This document shows positions 31,254 to 42,690 of a stretch of 64,000 nucleotides of DNA, one piece after another. A model generated the notes under the pieces. The model worked only from the letters and a program-made list of their open reading frames with translations, ran no database searches and was not told where the DNA came from. Location: assembly GCA_030374805.1 (NCBI GenBank), contig JARGSG010000006.1, positions 248,001 through 312,000 on the forward strand. The letters run 5' to 3'. Source of the stretch: Gracilaria gracilis. Lineage: Eukaryota > Rhodophyta > Florideophyceae > Gracilariales > Gracilariaceae. How positions within the stretch are numbered: the first letter of the stretch is position 1; the number at the start of each line of letters is the position of its first letter. The position numbers were made by a program, and so were the translations under genes.

Positions 31254-32922
31254 ATGTCGGACTCGGAATTTGAGTCTGAAACCAACTCTGGTGTCAAGAT
31301 CCCACGCTTTCATGGTAAGCGTGGGGAAGATTATACCCTTTGGCGCCATCGCCTTCGTGCCGCATGCCGAATCAAAGGTGTCTGGAACGTTGTGGTATCG
31401 AGTTCAGAGCAATCCTCAACAGCTGCTACTACCCAAGATACGGCTCCAAGTAGCTCTCAAAGCAGCTCTCGTATCATGGCGAAACGGGAGAAAGCATGTG
31501 CTATCATTATTTGTGCACTTCGTGATTCTCCTCTACGAGTTGTAATGGATGTTGATGATGATCCGGGACGCATGCTTGAACTGCTCGATGCACGCTACGC
31601 CTCCAATCGCACAGTCTCTCGGATCGCCGTACAAACGCAACTATTCCGTATGTCGTACAGTGGTCAGAACATGTCAGAATATGTGGACCAGTTCACTGCC
31701 CTGTTCTCGCAGTTGGATCGCATGGGCAAGGACGCTGCTATTCCGGAATCTCACAAGGCCCCGATGCTACTTGCCTCTATTGACCCCAGCTGCTCATTGG
31801 AGTCCACGGCAGCCGCACTTCGCACCAAGGACATATCTGATCTTACTTGGGACTATGTTGCAACAACTCTAATTGACGAGTATAATGCACGACAGATGGT
31901 TTCGGGAAGTTCTGGTCGCACTCGCACTCGCAAGAAAGGCAAGACCAAAGGCTCTGGAAGCTTCAAATCCTCTTCCGGTCCTGTCAGTCTGGACCACAAG
32001 GACGGTGACAACTCAGATGGTCACACCCACAACGAGTCTTCGGGGCGTGCGCATGCTGCCGCTACCAGCAATGTTTACCATTGTACCTCCTGTGATCGTG
32101 ATGGACACACTGTTGATCGATGTCACATGAACCCTGACAACCCTGACAATCACTTGCCCAAGAGCATTCTTGACAAGTTGAAGGTGAGGTCTAAGGATAA
32201 ACCCGGAAATTCCAAGCCATCGACAAGGTCGTCCGGCAAGTCCTCAAAGATTGAAATCGCAGGGATGTCCGTGGAGAAGTCTACCGTACTCCCACCCGCA
32301 GAGACGGTTATGGACACATATGCAGACAGTGGTGCAACATCGCACTTCTTTTTCTCCAAGTCTGTGTTTGTCCCCAGTTCGTTGCATGAAGTTAACGAAC
32401 GAACCATATTGCTGGCTGATAAGTCTACTGTGACTGCTACACAACGAGGTGATGTCATACTACCGTTCGAGAATGCGAACTTGCGTCTCACAGACGCACT
32501 CTTGGTTCCTGATCTCGAATATAACTTGGTGTCTGTGGGACGCATGGCTGACAAGGGCATCGAGTCTTTCTTCCGCGCGCGTGATGTTCGTCTCACGCAT
32601 GTGGATGGATTTGTTATCGGATGCGGTCAAAGAGATAAACGGTCAGGTTTGTACACTCTGCCTGATCCACTCACGAAAGTTAACTCTAAGCATGCCCTTT
32701 CTGCCCGCGATAATGACTTGGCTCAACTATGGCATCGACGACTTGCGCATATCAACCCAAGGGACCTGCAGGTGGTGCACAAGTATGCCAATGGAGTGCC
32801 GAAGCTGGCTCAAATGGAGGAGGTCTGTCGCCCATGTCGACTTGGAAAGGCCGAGAAACTTCCGTTCTTAGGCAAGTTTGATCGTGCCACTGGTGTCGGA
32901 GACATTGTGCACTCTGATATCC
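31254..32922 (+). pseudogene. Gag-Pol polyprotein, element G, 5' part
   Basis: Open from the ATG at 31254 (MSDSEFESE) through Gag, CCHC knuckle (here CTSCDRDGH), protease and HHCC finger to the first integrase motif HSDI. LINE-1 interrupts it at 32922/32923. The rest resumes at 39330. The G Gag shares GRAHAAATSNVYHC with H, separating this pair from F and array 1. Confidence 0.87.
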
Positions 32923-33070
32923 TTTTTTTTTTTTTTTTTTCAATCAATTGCTTTTTATTTATAGTGTTCCCAATGTCCCATGAAGAGCAGCAGTGTAACT
33001 CTGTCAAGGTGTAAACTAACTTGGTCAATTACGAACCAACGCAATCATTCTTACTACTTATAGCACAGAT

Positions 33071-36052
33071 TTACAACTGTGCTTCTTCCAATACCTCTAG
33101 TATTTCGGTCGCCTCCTGTCTCTCTCCAGGTGACCAATCTTCGATTCCGAGTAGTACCTTCAGTCTTCCGTACTTCCAGTACTCGTGCCCAAGTACATCA
33201 CGTGTCTCCATTGGGTTCGCTGGGAACTCATTGAAGTACCATCGGATACCCATCATTCGGTGCGAAACTTTGCGCAACCGAAGAACGGGTGGGTATTTTC
33301 CATTCGCAGCACACGGGATTTTGCGAACGCGTCTTGCCGAGGCAAGTTTCCACTCCGCATCCCGTATTCTTCCTATTCCTTTTGTACACACATTATCAAT
33401 TTCAGCTCGTAGTGCTGAAATTGAAGGATGTGCATTATACAGCGACAGCTGCCGACATGCCCGGTTCACCTTCAACTGTCGCGATCTGTGTTCCAATTCA
33501 AGGTTCAATGCCGTCTCACGACACGATTGATAATGCCGTAGACGTTTGGAGGCGAGCACAATTCGTCGCAGAGCCGCAGACTCTAAACGACAAAGTGCAC
33601 GCATCATCGGCACCCGATATGTTCCAAACCGAGATGCCATTTTTCCAAGAATCAGTTTGAAGAACGTTGCTTCAAGCTTCACTATCGCCATTTCCAAATG
33701 AGGCGTGAGCGGTACAAGATGCAACGCATATTCGTAAATCGACCTCACGAATGCGCGGTACAAACTCACACAGCTGCGCGTATCAAATCCATTCCGGTGC
33801 AGACCAGCACCGGCTAGGCTTCCCAATCGACGTTGAGCATTTTGTACGCGTTCCATGTGCTTGTCGGTTGTTACTCCATTGGTGTTTAGAGACACCCCCA
33901 GATATACTGCACTACGTACCACGCTCAGCTTATCACCAGCAAGTGTGAATATTGCAGACTGATTTTGGTCTGCAGGCAGTTGCAGTACTATCGACTTGCC
34001 GTTTGCAGTGTTCCACGGCATTTGCATTTCTTTGCCCCAACTACTGCATATGTCTAGCAGTAGTTGCAGCCCGCTATCAGTCTTCGCCATCAGAATCACA
34101 TCGTCGGCAAATGCACTTGCACCTCGATCCGACACATGATATGGCACCTCCTGCACTCGATATAGCATGGAATCAATATACATGTTGAACAATGTACAGC
34201 TGAATGGGTCACCTTGAGGCACTCCAAGAGTCATTTGTACTTGTTCATCTTTCCAATTTCCATTTATGAAAGCGTTGACTGGTTGCAGCAGCAAAGTAGT
34301 CATTGCCGCATGCTTCGGTTGTAGCCTGGATGCGCACACTTGCGACAATAGTTTTCGGTTAACTTTGTCGTACGCCTTCGTTAGATCCAGTACTGCCACA
34401 CGCGAGTGGCCGTTTGTGATGATGTTACTCACCTCCACAATCGACTGTTCTGTTCCATTGTACTTTGAGAACCCATACTGGTACTCATGAAACTCGATAT
34501 AGTTCATCACGATCGAGTTTAATGCAGCCGAAATTGCTTTGCGCAAGTGCGACAGAATAGAGATCGGTCGGTAGTTGGATGGTACCGAGATGTCGCCTTT
34601 CTTGTATATGGGCGATATACGTGTCTGCCGCAACGTTGATGGTAGATATGCCAACTTGCCACACGCTCGCCACAGCTTGAGAAGCGTGGAAGCGCACAAA
34701 GTTGGACTCACCTGTAGCATTTTCGATGCCACGTTATCGCGCCCAATCGATCTTCCCTTCTTTGCATCCTTGATCGATTTTTCCCATGCAATCCGGAACG
34801 AGTTCGGAACATCAAATGTGACTGCTTTCACCCCACATTCGGGTGGCTGGTACTCGGCAATAAACTCAGCGTAGTCCTGTGGGTCTAATGGATTTCCACG
34901 TTCCAGTGCCCGTGCGCTATGCTGAGATCGTAATTTCATCACCGAGTTGATTCGATTCACTGTTTGAGATGCTGTTTCGTCCTCGGCGGTATCAAGAAAT
35001 TCGTCCAACAGTTGTCTCTTCTTTGCTCGACAACGACGTTTAATGAATCGGTCAATCACCTTGTACACATTCCACATTTGAATGTTGCTACTTCGTTTCC
35101 ACCGTTTGTAATATGTAGATCGCACACGACTCAACTGGTCAAGACTAGAATCCCAGAAGAAGCGATAGCGGTCAGGACGCATTGATACGGAAGTGATCCA
35201 GGGGCTACTGATTGTGTCCACGAGTTGGCAACATGCATCCTCCAGATCCTCTTCTGAGGTTGCGTGGTCAAAACGAGAAGCCACATTAGGCAAATTGGCT
35301 TTGTAATATGTCTGAGCGTCTTCGATTCTGTCCACGCATTTGAGTTGCGCCCTCGAAATCTTCGGTTTTCGAGGTGAGAATTGAGTTGTCATCCAGTCAA
35401 TGTCGGCAACAACCATGTTGTAATCCGAGACTGCATCCCACGATCCACTGGTTGTTGCCACATTTCGAACAGACACTCGCTTCGAGATGAAAAAATCCAC
35501 TACACTCGAACCATTTGTGGTGCGAAACGTTGGCGTCAACTCGGATGGAGCCCTCAGCAAGAGGTCCCATTTGCGGATCCACGCTCGGAGGCGGCGACCA
35601 TGCCTGTTGGTTCGTTGATCCCAGTCGTCATGGCGGGCATTCCAATCCCCAGCCAGTAACGTCGGACCCCGGATCAAAGACTTCAATCGCTCCAGGAATC
35701 CCTTTATGTCCTCATCTGAAGCGCTCGGACTAAGATATACCCCTATCACATTGAGATCTGGGCGAACTTTCAGTGCCAGGATTTGGTATGCCGCGGTACC
35801 GTACTTGCCCACCACCTTCGTACAGAAGCGCTGATGATGGAAAATTGTGATCCCACCTGTCGTTGCTCGACTCCTATACTCCGCTTCCAGCGCCACACTC
35901 ACATGTGGCAATGCCAACGACACCTCATCGGAGGGACGTTGCCATGTTTCCACAACGCACAGAAAGTCTAAACCTAGTACTTTCCATGCACGGTGGACTT
36001 CGGCCTCGCTATGTGCGAGACCTCTCACGTTGAAAGTACCAACCCGGATCAC
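33071..36052 (-). CDS. LINE-1 ORF2: APE endonuclease and reverse transcriptase
   Basis: 993 residues from a GTG codon at 36052 that overlaps the ORF1 stop. The N-terminal third is an APE-type endonuclease (TFNVRGL at 6-12, ETW near 35, GDWNARHDDWD near 135-145). The RT domain follows, with NYRPISIL, DLTKAYDKVN, GVPQGDPFSCTLFNMYID and FADD at about 647-650. There is no RNase H domain or C-terminal CCHC knuckle that I can see. The endonuclease motif normally SDH reads SDY here (about 209-211; SDH in LINE-2), which should abolish catalysis. The frame is otherwise open. Role in active copies: nicking target DNA and priming reverse transcription from LINE RNA. Confidence 0.88.
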   Translation of the reverse strand: MIRVGTFNVRGLAHSEAEVHRAWKVLGLDFLCVVETWQRPSDEVSLALPHVSVALEAEYRSRATTGGITIFHHQRFCTKVVGKYGTAAYQILALKVRPDLNVIGVYLSPSASDEDIKGFLERLKSLIRGPTLLAGDWNARHDDWDQRTNRHGRRLRAWIRKWDLLLRAPSELTPTFRTTNGSSVVDFFISKRVSVRNVATTSGSWDAVSDYNMVVADIDWMTTQFSPRKPKISRAQLKCVDRIEDAQTYYKANLPNVASRFDHATSEEDLEDACCQLVDTISSPWITSVSMRPDRYRFFWDSSLDQLSRVRSTYYKRWKRSSNIQMWNVYKVIDRFIKRRCRAKKRQLLDEFLDTAEDETASQTVNRINSVMKLRSQHSARALERGNPLDPQDYAEFIAEYQPPECGVKAVTFDVPNSFRIAWEKSIKDAKKGRSIGRDNVASKMLQVSPTLCASTLLKLWRACGKLAYLPSTLRQTRISPIYKKGDISVPSNYRPISILSHLRKAISAALNSIVMNYIEFHEYQYGFSKYNGTEQSIVEVSNIITNGHSRVAVLDLTKAYDKVNRKLLSQVCASRLQPKHAAMTTLLLQPVNAFINGNWKDEQVQMTLGVPQGDPFSCTLFNMYIDSMLYRVQEVPYHVSDRGASAFADDVILMAKTDSGLQLLLDICSSWGKEMQMPWNTANGKSIVLQLPADQNQSAIFTLAGDKLSVVRSAVYLGVSLNTNGVTTDKHMERVQNAQRRLGSLAGAGLHRNGFDTRSCVSLYRAFVRSIYEYALHLVPLTPHLEMAIVKLEATFFKLILGKMASRFGTYRVPMMRALCRLESAALRRIVLASKRLRHYQSCRETALNLELEHRSRQLKVNRACRQLSLYNAHPSISALRAEIDNVCTKGIGRIRDAEWKLASARRVRKIPCAANGKYPPVLRLRKVSHRMMGIRWYFNEFPANPMETRDVLGHEYWKYGRLKVLLGIEDWSPGERQEATEILEVLEEAQL

Positions 36053-38241
36053 AACGCCTCACCATTCTGGTGACCGTTATGTGGAATTGGACCGGTTTGC
36101 GTCGTAGTCGACGGCACATTAATGCTCACAGAGAACACATTTCGTACCAATCTGTTCGGACGACGCATTTCGTGGTCATAAGTGGGAGCACCATCGTGGT
36201 CCCAATCCGATGACATACTCTCATTTGGAGTCTGAAGCGGTTCCAATGGGCTCGTTTGGGCCGCTTCCATAGTGATATCTTTCGGATCGGCGGTCACTGC
36301 TCCTGTACTTGCAGTGATTGCAGTGGTGTGGTGTGCCAATTCTGGGAGTTGTGGCACGTTATTTTCCATGTTATGAGCATCATTGTTTGCCCCAGACACC
36401 GAAACGACACTTTGTCGAGTGTCGGTGGACAACTCCGACGACTGCGATTGTTGTTCAGTTTCGATGATGTGGGATATCTGCTCAGTGTTCTGCTCGTCTT
36501 CTGGTGCATTGGGCTCTTCAGAGTCAGTTGAAATGCTCATAGGCTGTGGACATTCTGTTGCTCCTGCTTCCTCTGAAACAAAGTGGACATTCGTCCGAGG
36601 CCCAGTATTGCCGTCTATCGTCCGATTAGTACGCTGAACCATCGCTGGAACCCTTCTTTCAACGATGGATGCGGTTGACTCTTCGGCGAAACGTACATGA
36701 GTTCTCATTTTCGTATGGGCATCGATCGCCGCTACTGTTGTTTGGGAGTCCTCTGCGAACCTAATATGTGTACGCAATGGTGCAAGGCGGTCGATCGGAT
36801 GGGCAGCTCTGGTATGAGTCCCCTTAGGTACCATCGGACTTGCCTTGGAAGAATCACGGTCGACTTTCCCAGGCTGTTTTGCAGTCGGGTTCACACTTTG
36901 GTTCGGTGTACTTGGCTGCTTATTGTGCATCAACTCCTGTGTTACCTTCACTTGGGACGTATACCAATGCTTGGCCCACGCTGACGTTGTGCGAGTTGCT
37001 GCAGTCTGCAAGCGATATAGCGCCTGCTCCAGGTTTTTCTGTCGTCGTTCGGCCTTACTCATCATCTTTCGCGATGACATGGCATTCGAGGTGGCGGCGA
37101 AGTTAGGCATGTGCGTGTACCCGGCTGCACGCATTCCTGCAACCAGTTTGTGAGCAACGTCAGTCGCAGTCACGATTTCCAATATCGAACGTCCTATGAA
37201 GGACAGAGCGATAACGCAACGGCTCGGAAGTCCACTGCGAAGGTGTCTCATGAGAGGGCGGTAGGGGCCGCGCGGTATGCCACGGAAGTACTGCGCTTCC
37301 ATTTTCGGGGGCCGAGATTGCGATATCGGCAGTGGTGCATATCCTCCAGACTTGAGGTTGTGAGCCATTTTAGCCATTCGAGTAAGAAACTGAGGTGGTA
37401 ACTTGTTCAATGACCGAGGCTGGCCCTCTCTAGCAATCTGCGCTCAAATCTTTACACCAGTATTTGTCCCAGTCCTTGCTTCAGGGACAGTGTTTATCTG
37501 CGGTTGTGCTCGTCCAGTGTTGGGCGGAGCCGTGTTAGGTGGCTGTCTGTTAACGGCCGTCTCGACAGATCGTGCTTCAATTTCTAGAGCACGTTGGTTT
37601 TGTCTCTGTTGTGGTACCGTGGCATGGTTGCGAGAGGACTGGAGCTGCTGGGTGAGCCGAGCAACTTGATCCTCTAGTGTCTGGCATCTCCTCAAGATCG
37701 ACTCCCATTGCTGTTTTGGTATCTGTACGACGGCAACAGGTGCGCTAGAGGGTGTGCTGGTGTGGCTGATGGGGTGCTCGGCAACCGGTGAGGGCGTAGG
37801 AGCGGATGCGACTGACGCCTGGGAGCTGTTCCTTGGGCTGCTCGGCGCCAGAAATGGTCGAATTATTTCATGGAATCGCGAACCGCCAAAGGAGCGATGG
37901 CAGCCTTTGACGGAGCAGCGCACAGTGGGTCCAAACTTAGAGTTACCATTTAGAGTGAATGAATTCTTAGAATGGCAGTTTGGGCACTTGATGAGCGTTC
38001 GACACGCTCCAAAGGTGGCCCTCGCCTCGTCCGGGGTGCACACAGGCTGAGGGCCTTTGCGGTCTGGGGTCGGCGAAACTTTCTTCCGAACGGTCTTTGA
38101 AAGACCTGGTCTCCAAGATTCGGATTCAGGTTCGCTATTACCATCAAGTGGGAAGCGAATGCCTTCCATGGTCTCCCCGGCGTCAGCCAAAGGGCTGAAA
38201 CGGTTCTCAATGTTAGAGGACGTGGTTTGGTGAGAAGTCAT
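36049..38241 (-). pseudogene. LINE-1 ORF1 with internal stop
   Basis: Corresponds to the 730-residue ORF1 of LINE-2. A TGA at 37446-37444 replaces a tryptophan codon after residue 265 (GVKI then stop; LINE-2 has GVKIWAQI). The N-terminal part keeps the C-X2-C/C-X4-C cysteines and the coiled-coil segment. The last bases overlap ORF2 as in LINE-2. Confidence 0.85.
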
Positions 38242-39321
38242 TTTTCAATTTTTTTTGAAAATTTTTCTAAAAATTTTTTGTCTTTTTCTTTGGTTTTGAT
38301 GGCTCTTTTGGCTTCTTGATGCACTTTTCACGTGTTCTGCGACTTTTTTGTGTTTTCAATTTTTTCAATTTTTTTGCGCTTTTTTTGGACTTTCTCTCAC
38401 GAAACCTGCTAAACTCTATTTAAACTACTTTTTACTCGTTTTGCACTTGTCCAGGTGCAATCCAAGGTACTCCGGATAGCTCAGCGTCGATATAGTTACT
38501 TTCCAACTTTGATCCAATTTGGTCTCAAATGATTGGATTTATGTGCCCACCGCCGGCGGCTTTGACACGTTGCAAGATACTTGTAACTTTTGGACGTTTT
38601 GCGAAATCGTCGTTTTTGGGGTCGTTTGAGGAGGGTGCCCCAGAAGGGTCAAAAACGGCGATTTGCCGATGAGCTCCGGAGGCTTGTAACTTCTGATCCA
38701 GTTACTTGCCGGAAGCGATCTGTAGCTCGTTTGAAAGATAAAACGCTTCTCTACAGATTCGGGGCGCCTCCGACGAAAATTTGACAGCGTCCACCCGGAT
38801 CGGCGTTGAAATTTTTCAGATGCCTGAAATGAGGTTTTCTGGGGGGTAACCCCACAGCAGTCAACTCTGGACCACTGCCTTCGTGTCAATGGAGCGGGTA
38901 CTACACCCAGAGGGTTTCACAAACCTGAGGCTGGGCGGTGACAGCCGGGCCGCCTGTGAAAGTCGTAACACAGGGCTTTGGACGCTCCGACACAAGTGCT
39001 CCCACTTGGCCGTCACTGCGTAGCGAACGCGGCCACTCCGGTGCAGTCTTGAGTGCCTCTGTGGACACACAGGTTTCCGCCCCGAAGCTCCGCTTCGACT
39101 TGTACCGCTCTGGCTTCCCCCAATGGGTGCTGGCGTTCGCCAAGTTTCCCCGAGTACTCCTTCGGCTCTCCGGTTGCAATAACCTGGAGATTCCTGATTG
39201 AACAGGGCCTCAGTCCACCGTCCTTTGCAGGAGGGCGCGGCAGGATACTAGTCTCGTACGACTGCGTCCCTGGACCCGCTTGCACTCACGAACTACCAGA
39301 AGAAAAAAAGTTGGTGGCACT
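38242..39321 (-). other. 5' UTR of LINE-1
   Basis: About 1.08 kb with no credible gene. The 40 bases before the ORF1 ATG are extremely A-rich on the sense strand (T-rich here, about 38242-38285). It extends about 140 bases further upstream than LINE-2. The outermost part, about 39177-39321, is known only from this copy. An internal promoter is expected for a LINE but no motif can be named. Confidence 0.6.
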
Positions 39322-39329
39322 TGATATCC

Positions 39330-41960
39330 TAGTGCCCTTACTCCCGTCATTTCCAGATCACTTCCAATACGCGTCAGCATTCATTGATGAACACTCTAGG
39401 TATGCATTAATAGGGTTTATGGTACACCGAAGTGAACTTGCAGAAGTTTATGCGGCTGTAGCACAGAAGCTCCAGCAGCTTGGAGGAGGTCAAATTGCCA
39501 AAGTGCACTCAGATAATGCGGAAGAGTACATTGCTCTGCAGGAGAACTCTGCAAACGGTCTCCAAGGAACCTCGTCCTCACCTCCGTACACCCCTGAGCA
39601 CAATGCAATAGCAGAGCGCATTAATCGCACAATGGAGGAAGCTGCTCGAGCGTTGTTGCTACAGGCCAATCTGCCAGAATGTTTATGGCCGTATGCGTTG
39701 AAGCACGTTATATATGTGCGCAACAGAGTTCCCCACTCTACCACTGGATCCACTCCGTACTTTGTTGTAACTGATTCCACACCTTCTTTGAAGAATGTTC
39801 GAGTGTTTGGGTGTGCGGCGTACGTACTAAAGATGAACCCGGACACCAAGTTCGAGTCTCGTGCACTTGAAGGGGTGTACTTGCAGACTCTTGAGCATGG
39901 TGTCTACGATGTTCTAGTAACAGATGAAGATGAGATACCACGTATTATCAAGTCTCGACATGTGACGTTTGATGAGTCATCCTTCCCTGGTGCGTCCTAT
40001 CTGACGGGCTACATGGATGATGAGATCGCTTCTGATGAAGACTTCAGTTGCAACTCGGAATGCAAGAGTGACAGCGAACACTCCGGTGAGATTTGCATTG
40101 ACGAAGTGGTCAACGATGATGTTGGTTCTGAACTGCAGGAAAGTCATGCACCTGAATTGCACACTGACAGAACGGGTGAAGCTGATGATGTCGATAATAA
40201 TGAACTCACCGGTAGTGAAGGTGAGGATGACAACCAGGATGAATCCACCACGGAGGAGCCTAATGAGCCAACTGGCTCACAACCTGAGTCTCGGTACCCG
40301 CGACGAACACGCCGCGCATCTACACGGTGGTGGAACATGGCTGGCGCTGCCACATCGCAAACAGTTGAAGTGACTACAAGTGATGAACCGACTTTGAAGG
40401 AAGCCATGTCTGCGTCTCCATTGGAGAAAAGCTTATGGGAGACTGCGATCGAAGAAGAACTGGCCTCTCTTGAGAGCAAGGGTACATGGGTACCCGATCA
40501 TTCTCCCGCATCGCAACCTCTGCCAACCCATATCGTCCTGAAAGTGAAGCGGAATGCAGATGGGTCGGTTGAGCGCTTCAAGGCTCGTGTTGTTGCTGGT
40601 GCAAATCACCAGACCTTTGGTCAGGACTACATGGAGACTTATGCACCAGTTGTGTCTTTCAACCTGGTTCGTATGTTCCTGTACCTCACCCTGTGCCTCC
40701 AGATGTTTGTTGCTCAAGTGGACGTGAAGACCGCCTTCTTGAATGGGGAGCTGAAGGAGGATGTTTGGGTCACGTCTCCATGTGGTGTGCCTTGGCTGAA
40801 GCCATGCTGTTAAAAGTTGGTGAAAGCCATGTACGGACTTAAGCAGGCTCACCTGGCTTGGCATACAAAGTTCAGTCAAGATCTCAAGGACTTAGGATTT
40901 GAAGAACTCCCTAGTGCTCCGTGTGTGTTTAGGCGCCGCATTGGGCACAACGCGTACGTGTACATCCTTGTTTACGTTGATGACCTCCTGGTTTTCGCAC
41001 CAACTGCTGCGCAACGTTCGTCACTCTTGGAGGAGCTCAAAGGATTGTACGAACTTCGAGTTCAAGATCGAGTCAGCTTCTACCTTGGCGTTGAGTTGAC
41101 TTGGGCGGCGGATTCTGAGGGTCAACTTACGGGCCTCAAGCTTGGACACCCCTTTACATCGAGGGAGTGCTCCGCCGATTTGGACTGCACAAGGCCAAGC
41201 CAGCTCCCAGTCCAATGGTAGAGTCGTTTTTCTCATCACTAGCAGCGGAGGAGGACAAGACTGCCAAGGATGTGCAACTATATCAGCAGATGATTGGGTC
41301 CTTGTTGTACTTGGCATTGCGCACGAGACTTGATATTCTTGCTCCAGTCCTTATCCTTGCACGATTCCAGAACGCTCCCACAGCATACTGTCACAGAGCT
41401 GCAAAGCGAGTACTACGGTACCTGCGTGGGACGTGTGGCCATGGGTTGCTCTACCGAGCTGGATCTCTGAACTTGAATGGCTTTGTGGACTCAGACTATG
41501 CTGGTGACACTACTGATCGTAAGTCAATGTCCGGATATGTGATCAAACTGGGATTGGCCACTTGCTTCTTCGGTGCAGGAAAGCAAGCATCGATTGCGCT
41601 CTCCACTGGAGAAGCGGAGTACTACGCATTGACCATGGCTGCTCAAGAGGGGTTATCTGGATATCGCGAGTGCTTCGGGAGAGCGGGTTTGATGTGAACG
41701 AGAAGGTCCCCATTCGCTCGGACAATCAATGTGCCATTGATTGGGCTGCTGGTGAGCGATGCCCTTCTGGACGTGCCAAACATATTGACGTGAAGCTTCA
41801 TTTCATCAGACATATGGTGAAGGACAATGTCATTGCAGTGGACTATGTTCCTAGTGAGCTAAACGATGCTGATATCTTAACCAAACCGCTGAGCCCTGCA
41901 AGAATATTTGCAATTATGAAACGAATTGGACTTGCACAGGGACTCGAGGAGGAGTGTTAA
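39330..41960 (+). pseudogene. Gag-Pol polyprotein, element G, 3' part
   Basis: Resumes after the second target-site copy with integrase (SFPDHFQYASAFIDEHSRY, HSDNAEEY, PEHNAIAERINRTM), linker and RT. Lesions: TAA at 40811-40813 (shared with H); a one-base deletion near 41148 (GGACACCCC against GGACAGCCCC in H); a two-base insertion near 41650 (GAGGGGTT against GAGGTT). The final frame ends in TGT TAA in LTR 9. Because G and H share the stop, the two frameshifts are younger. Confidence 0.87.
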
Positions 41961-42668
41961 TGTTGGGACATGGTCGAGTGCCTGTCAGTCCCTCAGGTTG
42001 GTCTCGAACTACTTGGAAGCAAAGTTGCAGGGGACGATGGGCACTTTTGGGCACCCTCTTCGCAAAAGCGCATATGCGCCTCTGCTCAACCCCAACGTGA
42101 AACGGCAATATGATTGGCTACTGCAAATGTCCTTGTGCAACGTGGTGTCTACAAGTGCCATGGATTGTATGGAGAGTTATGTTGGTATGGGCCAAGTGGA
42201 GCTCTGTGATTGGACGAGGCTTAGAGTAGTAGACTGACTATGCAGATAGCGAGGATGTGCGTTTCTAGGCTGGAATGGGCGGTTTTGCATGCAATATGCG
42301 ATTCTGGGCTGCGCAAGGCGGTTGTAGTGCCGCCATGCAAATTGATGATTTTTTAGATTTGGTTCTGAATCAAAGGACTGGCAATGGATTTGTAGTGTTG
42401 ATTGATTTAGTTATTTGAAATTGTTGTACTCTAGTTTGCGCGCGCTTTCCGTGTACAACTGCACACACGTGCAACTTGTAACGACCGCCGTCGTCGCTTG
42501 CTGCGACGACGGTGAAGCGCGCACTAGGGTATTTGTAGGTTGCAATCGACGACCCTCGAGTAAACGGGTCGACTCAAGGCCGTCAACCTTCACTTGTTTT
42601 ACTTTCTCTTTCTTCAATATCCATCTCTACTTACTTCCCTTTCTACCCTACCTGCGTGCGTAACGTTA
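41955..42668 (+). repeat. LTR 9
   Basis: 714 bp, shared by G and H. The hairpin is intact, unlike LTRs 7 and 8. Variants include GTTGGTATGGGCC and GGTCGACTCAAGG. Confidence 0.9.
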
Positions 42669-42690
42669 TTTGGTAACTCTGTTTTGAAAC

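Larger units (their letters stand above)
32923..39321 (-). mobile_element. LINE-1: near full-length LINE, inactivated
   Basis: On the plus strand it opens with 18 T residues (32923-32940), the poly(A) tail of a reverse-strand LINE. TGATATCC flanks it at 32915-32922 and 39322-39329; the uninterrupted H copy has the site once. Length 6.4 kb: 5' UTR about 1.08 kb, ORF1, ORF2, short 3' UTR. Lesions: a TGG-to-TGA stop in ORF1 and loss of the endonuclease SDH histidine in ORF2. It lies antisense to its host element G. Confidence 0.92.

Noticed and set aside
32150-32596. 148-codon antisense frame inside the protease region, repeated in every gag copy
   Set aside because: It is a shadow of the sense gag-pol frame, with composition explained by the opposite strand.
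37403-37669. Cysteine-rich membrane-like frames antisense to LINE ORF1
   Set aside because: Present identically opposite both ORF1 copies and explained by the sense coding strand; no independent start or domain.
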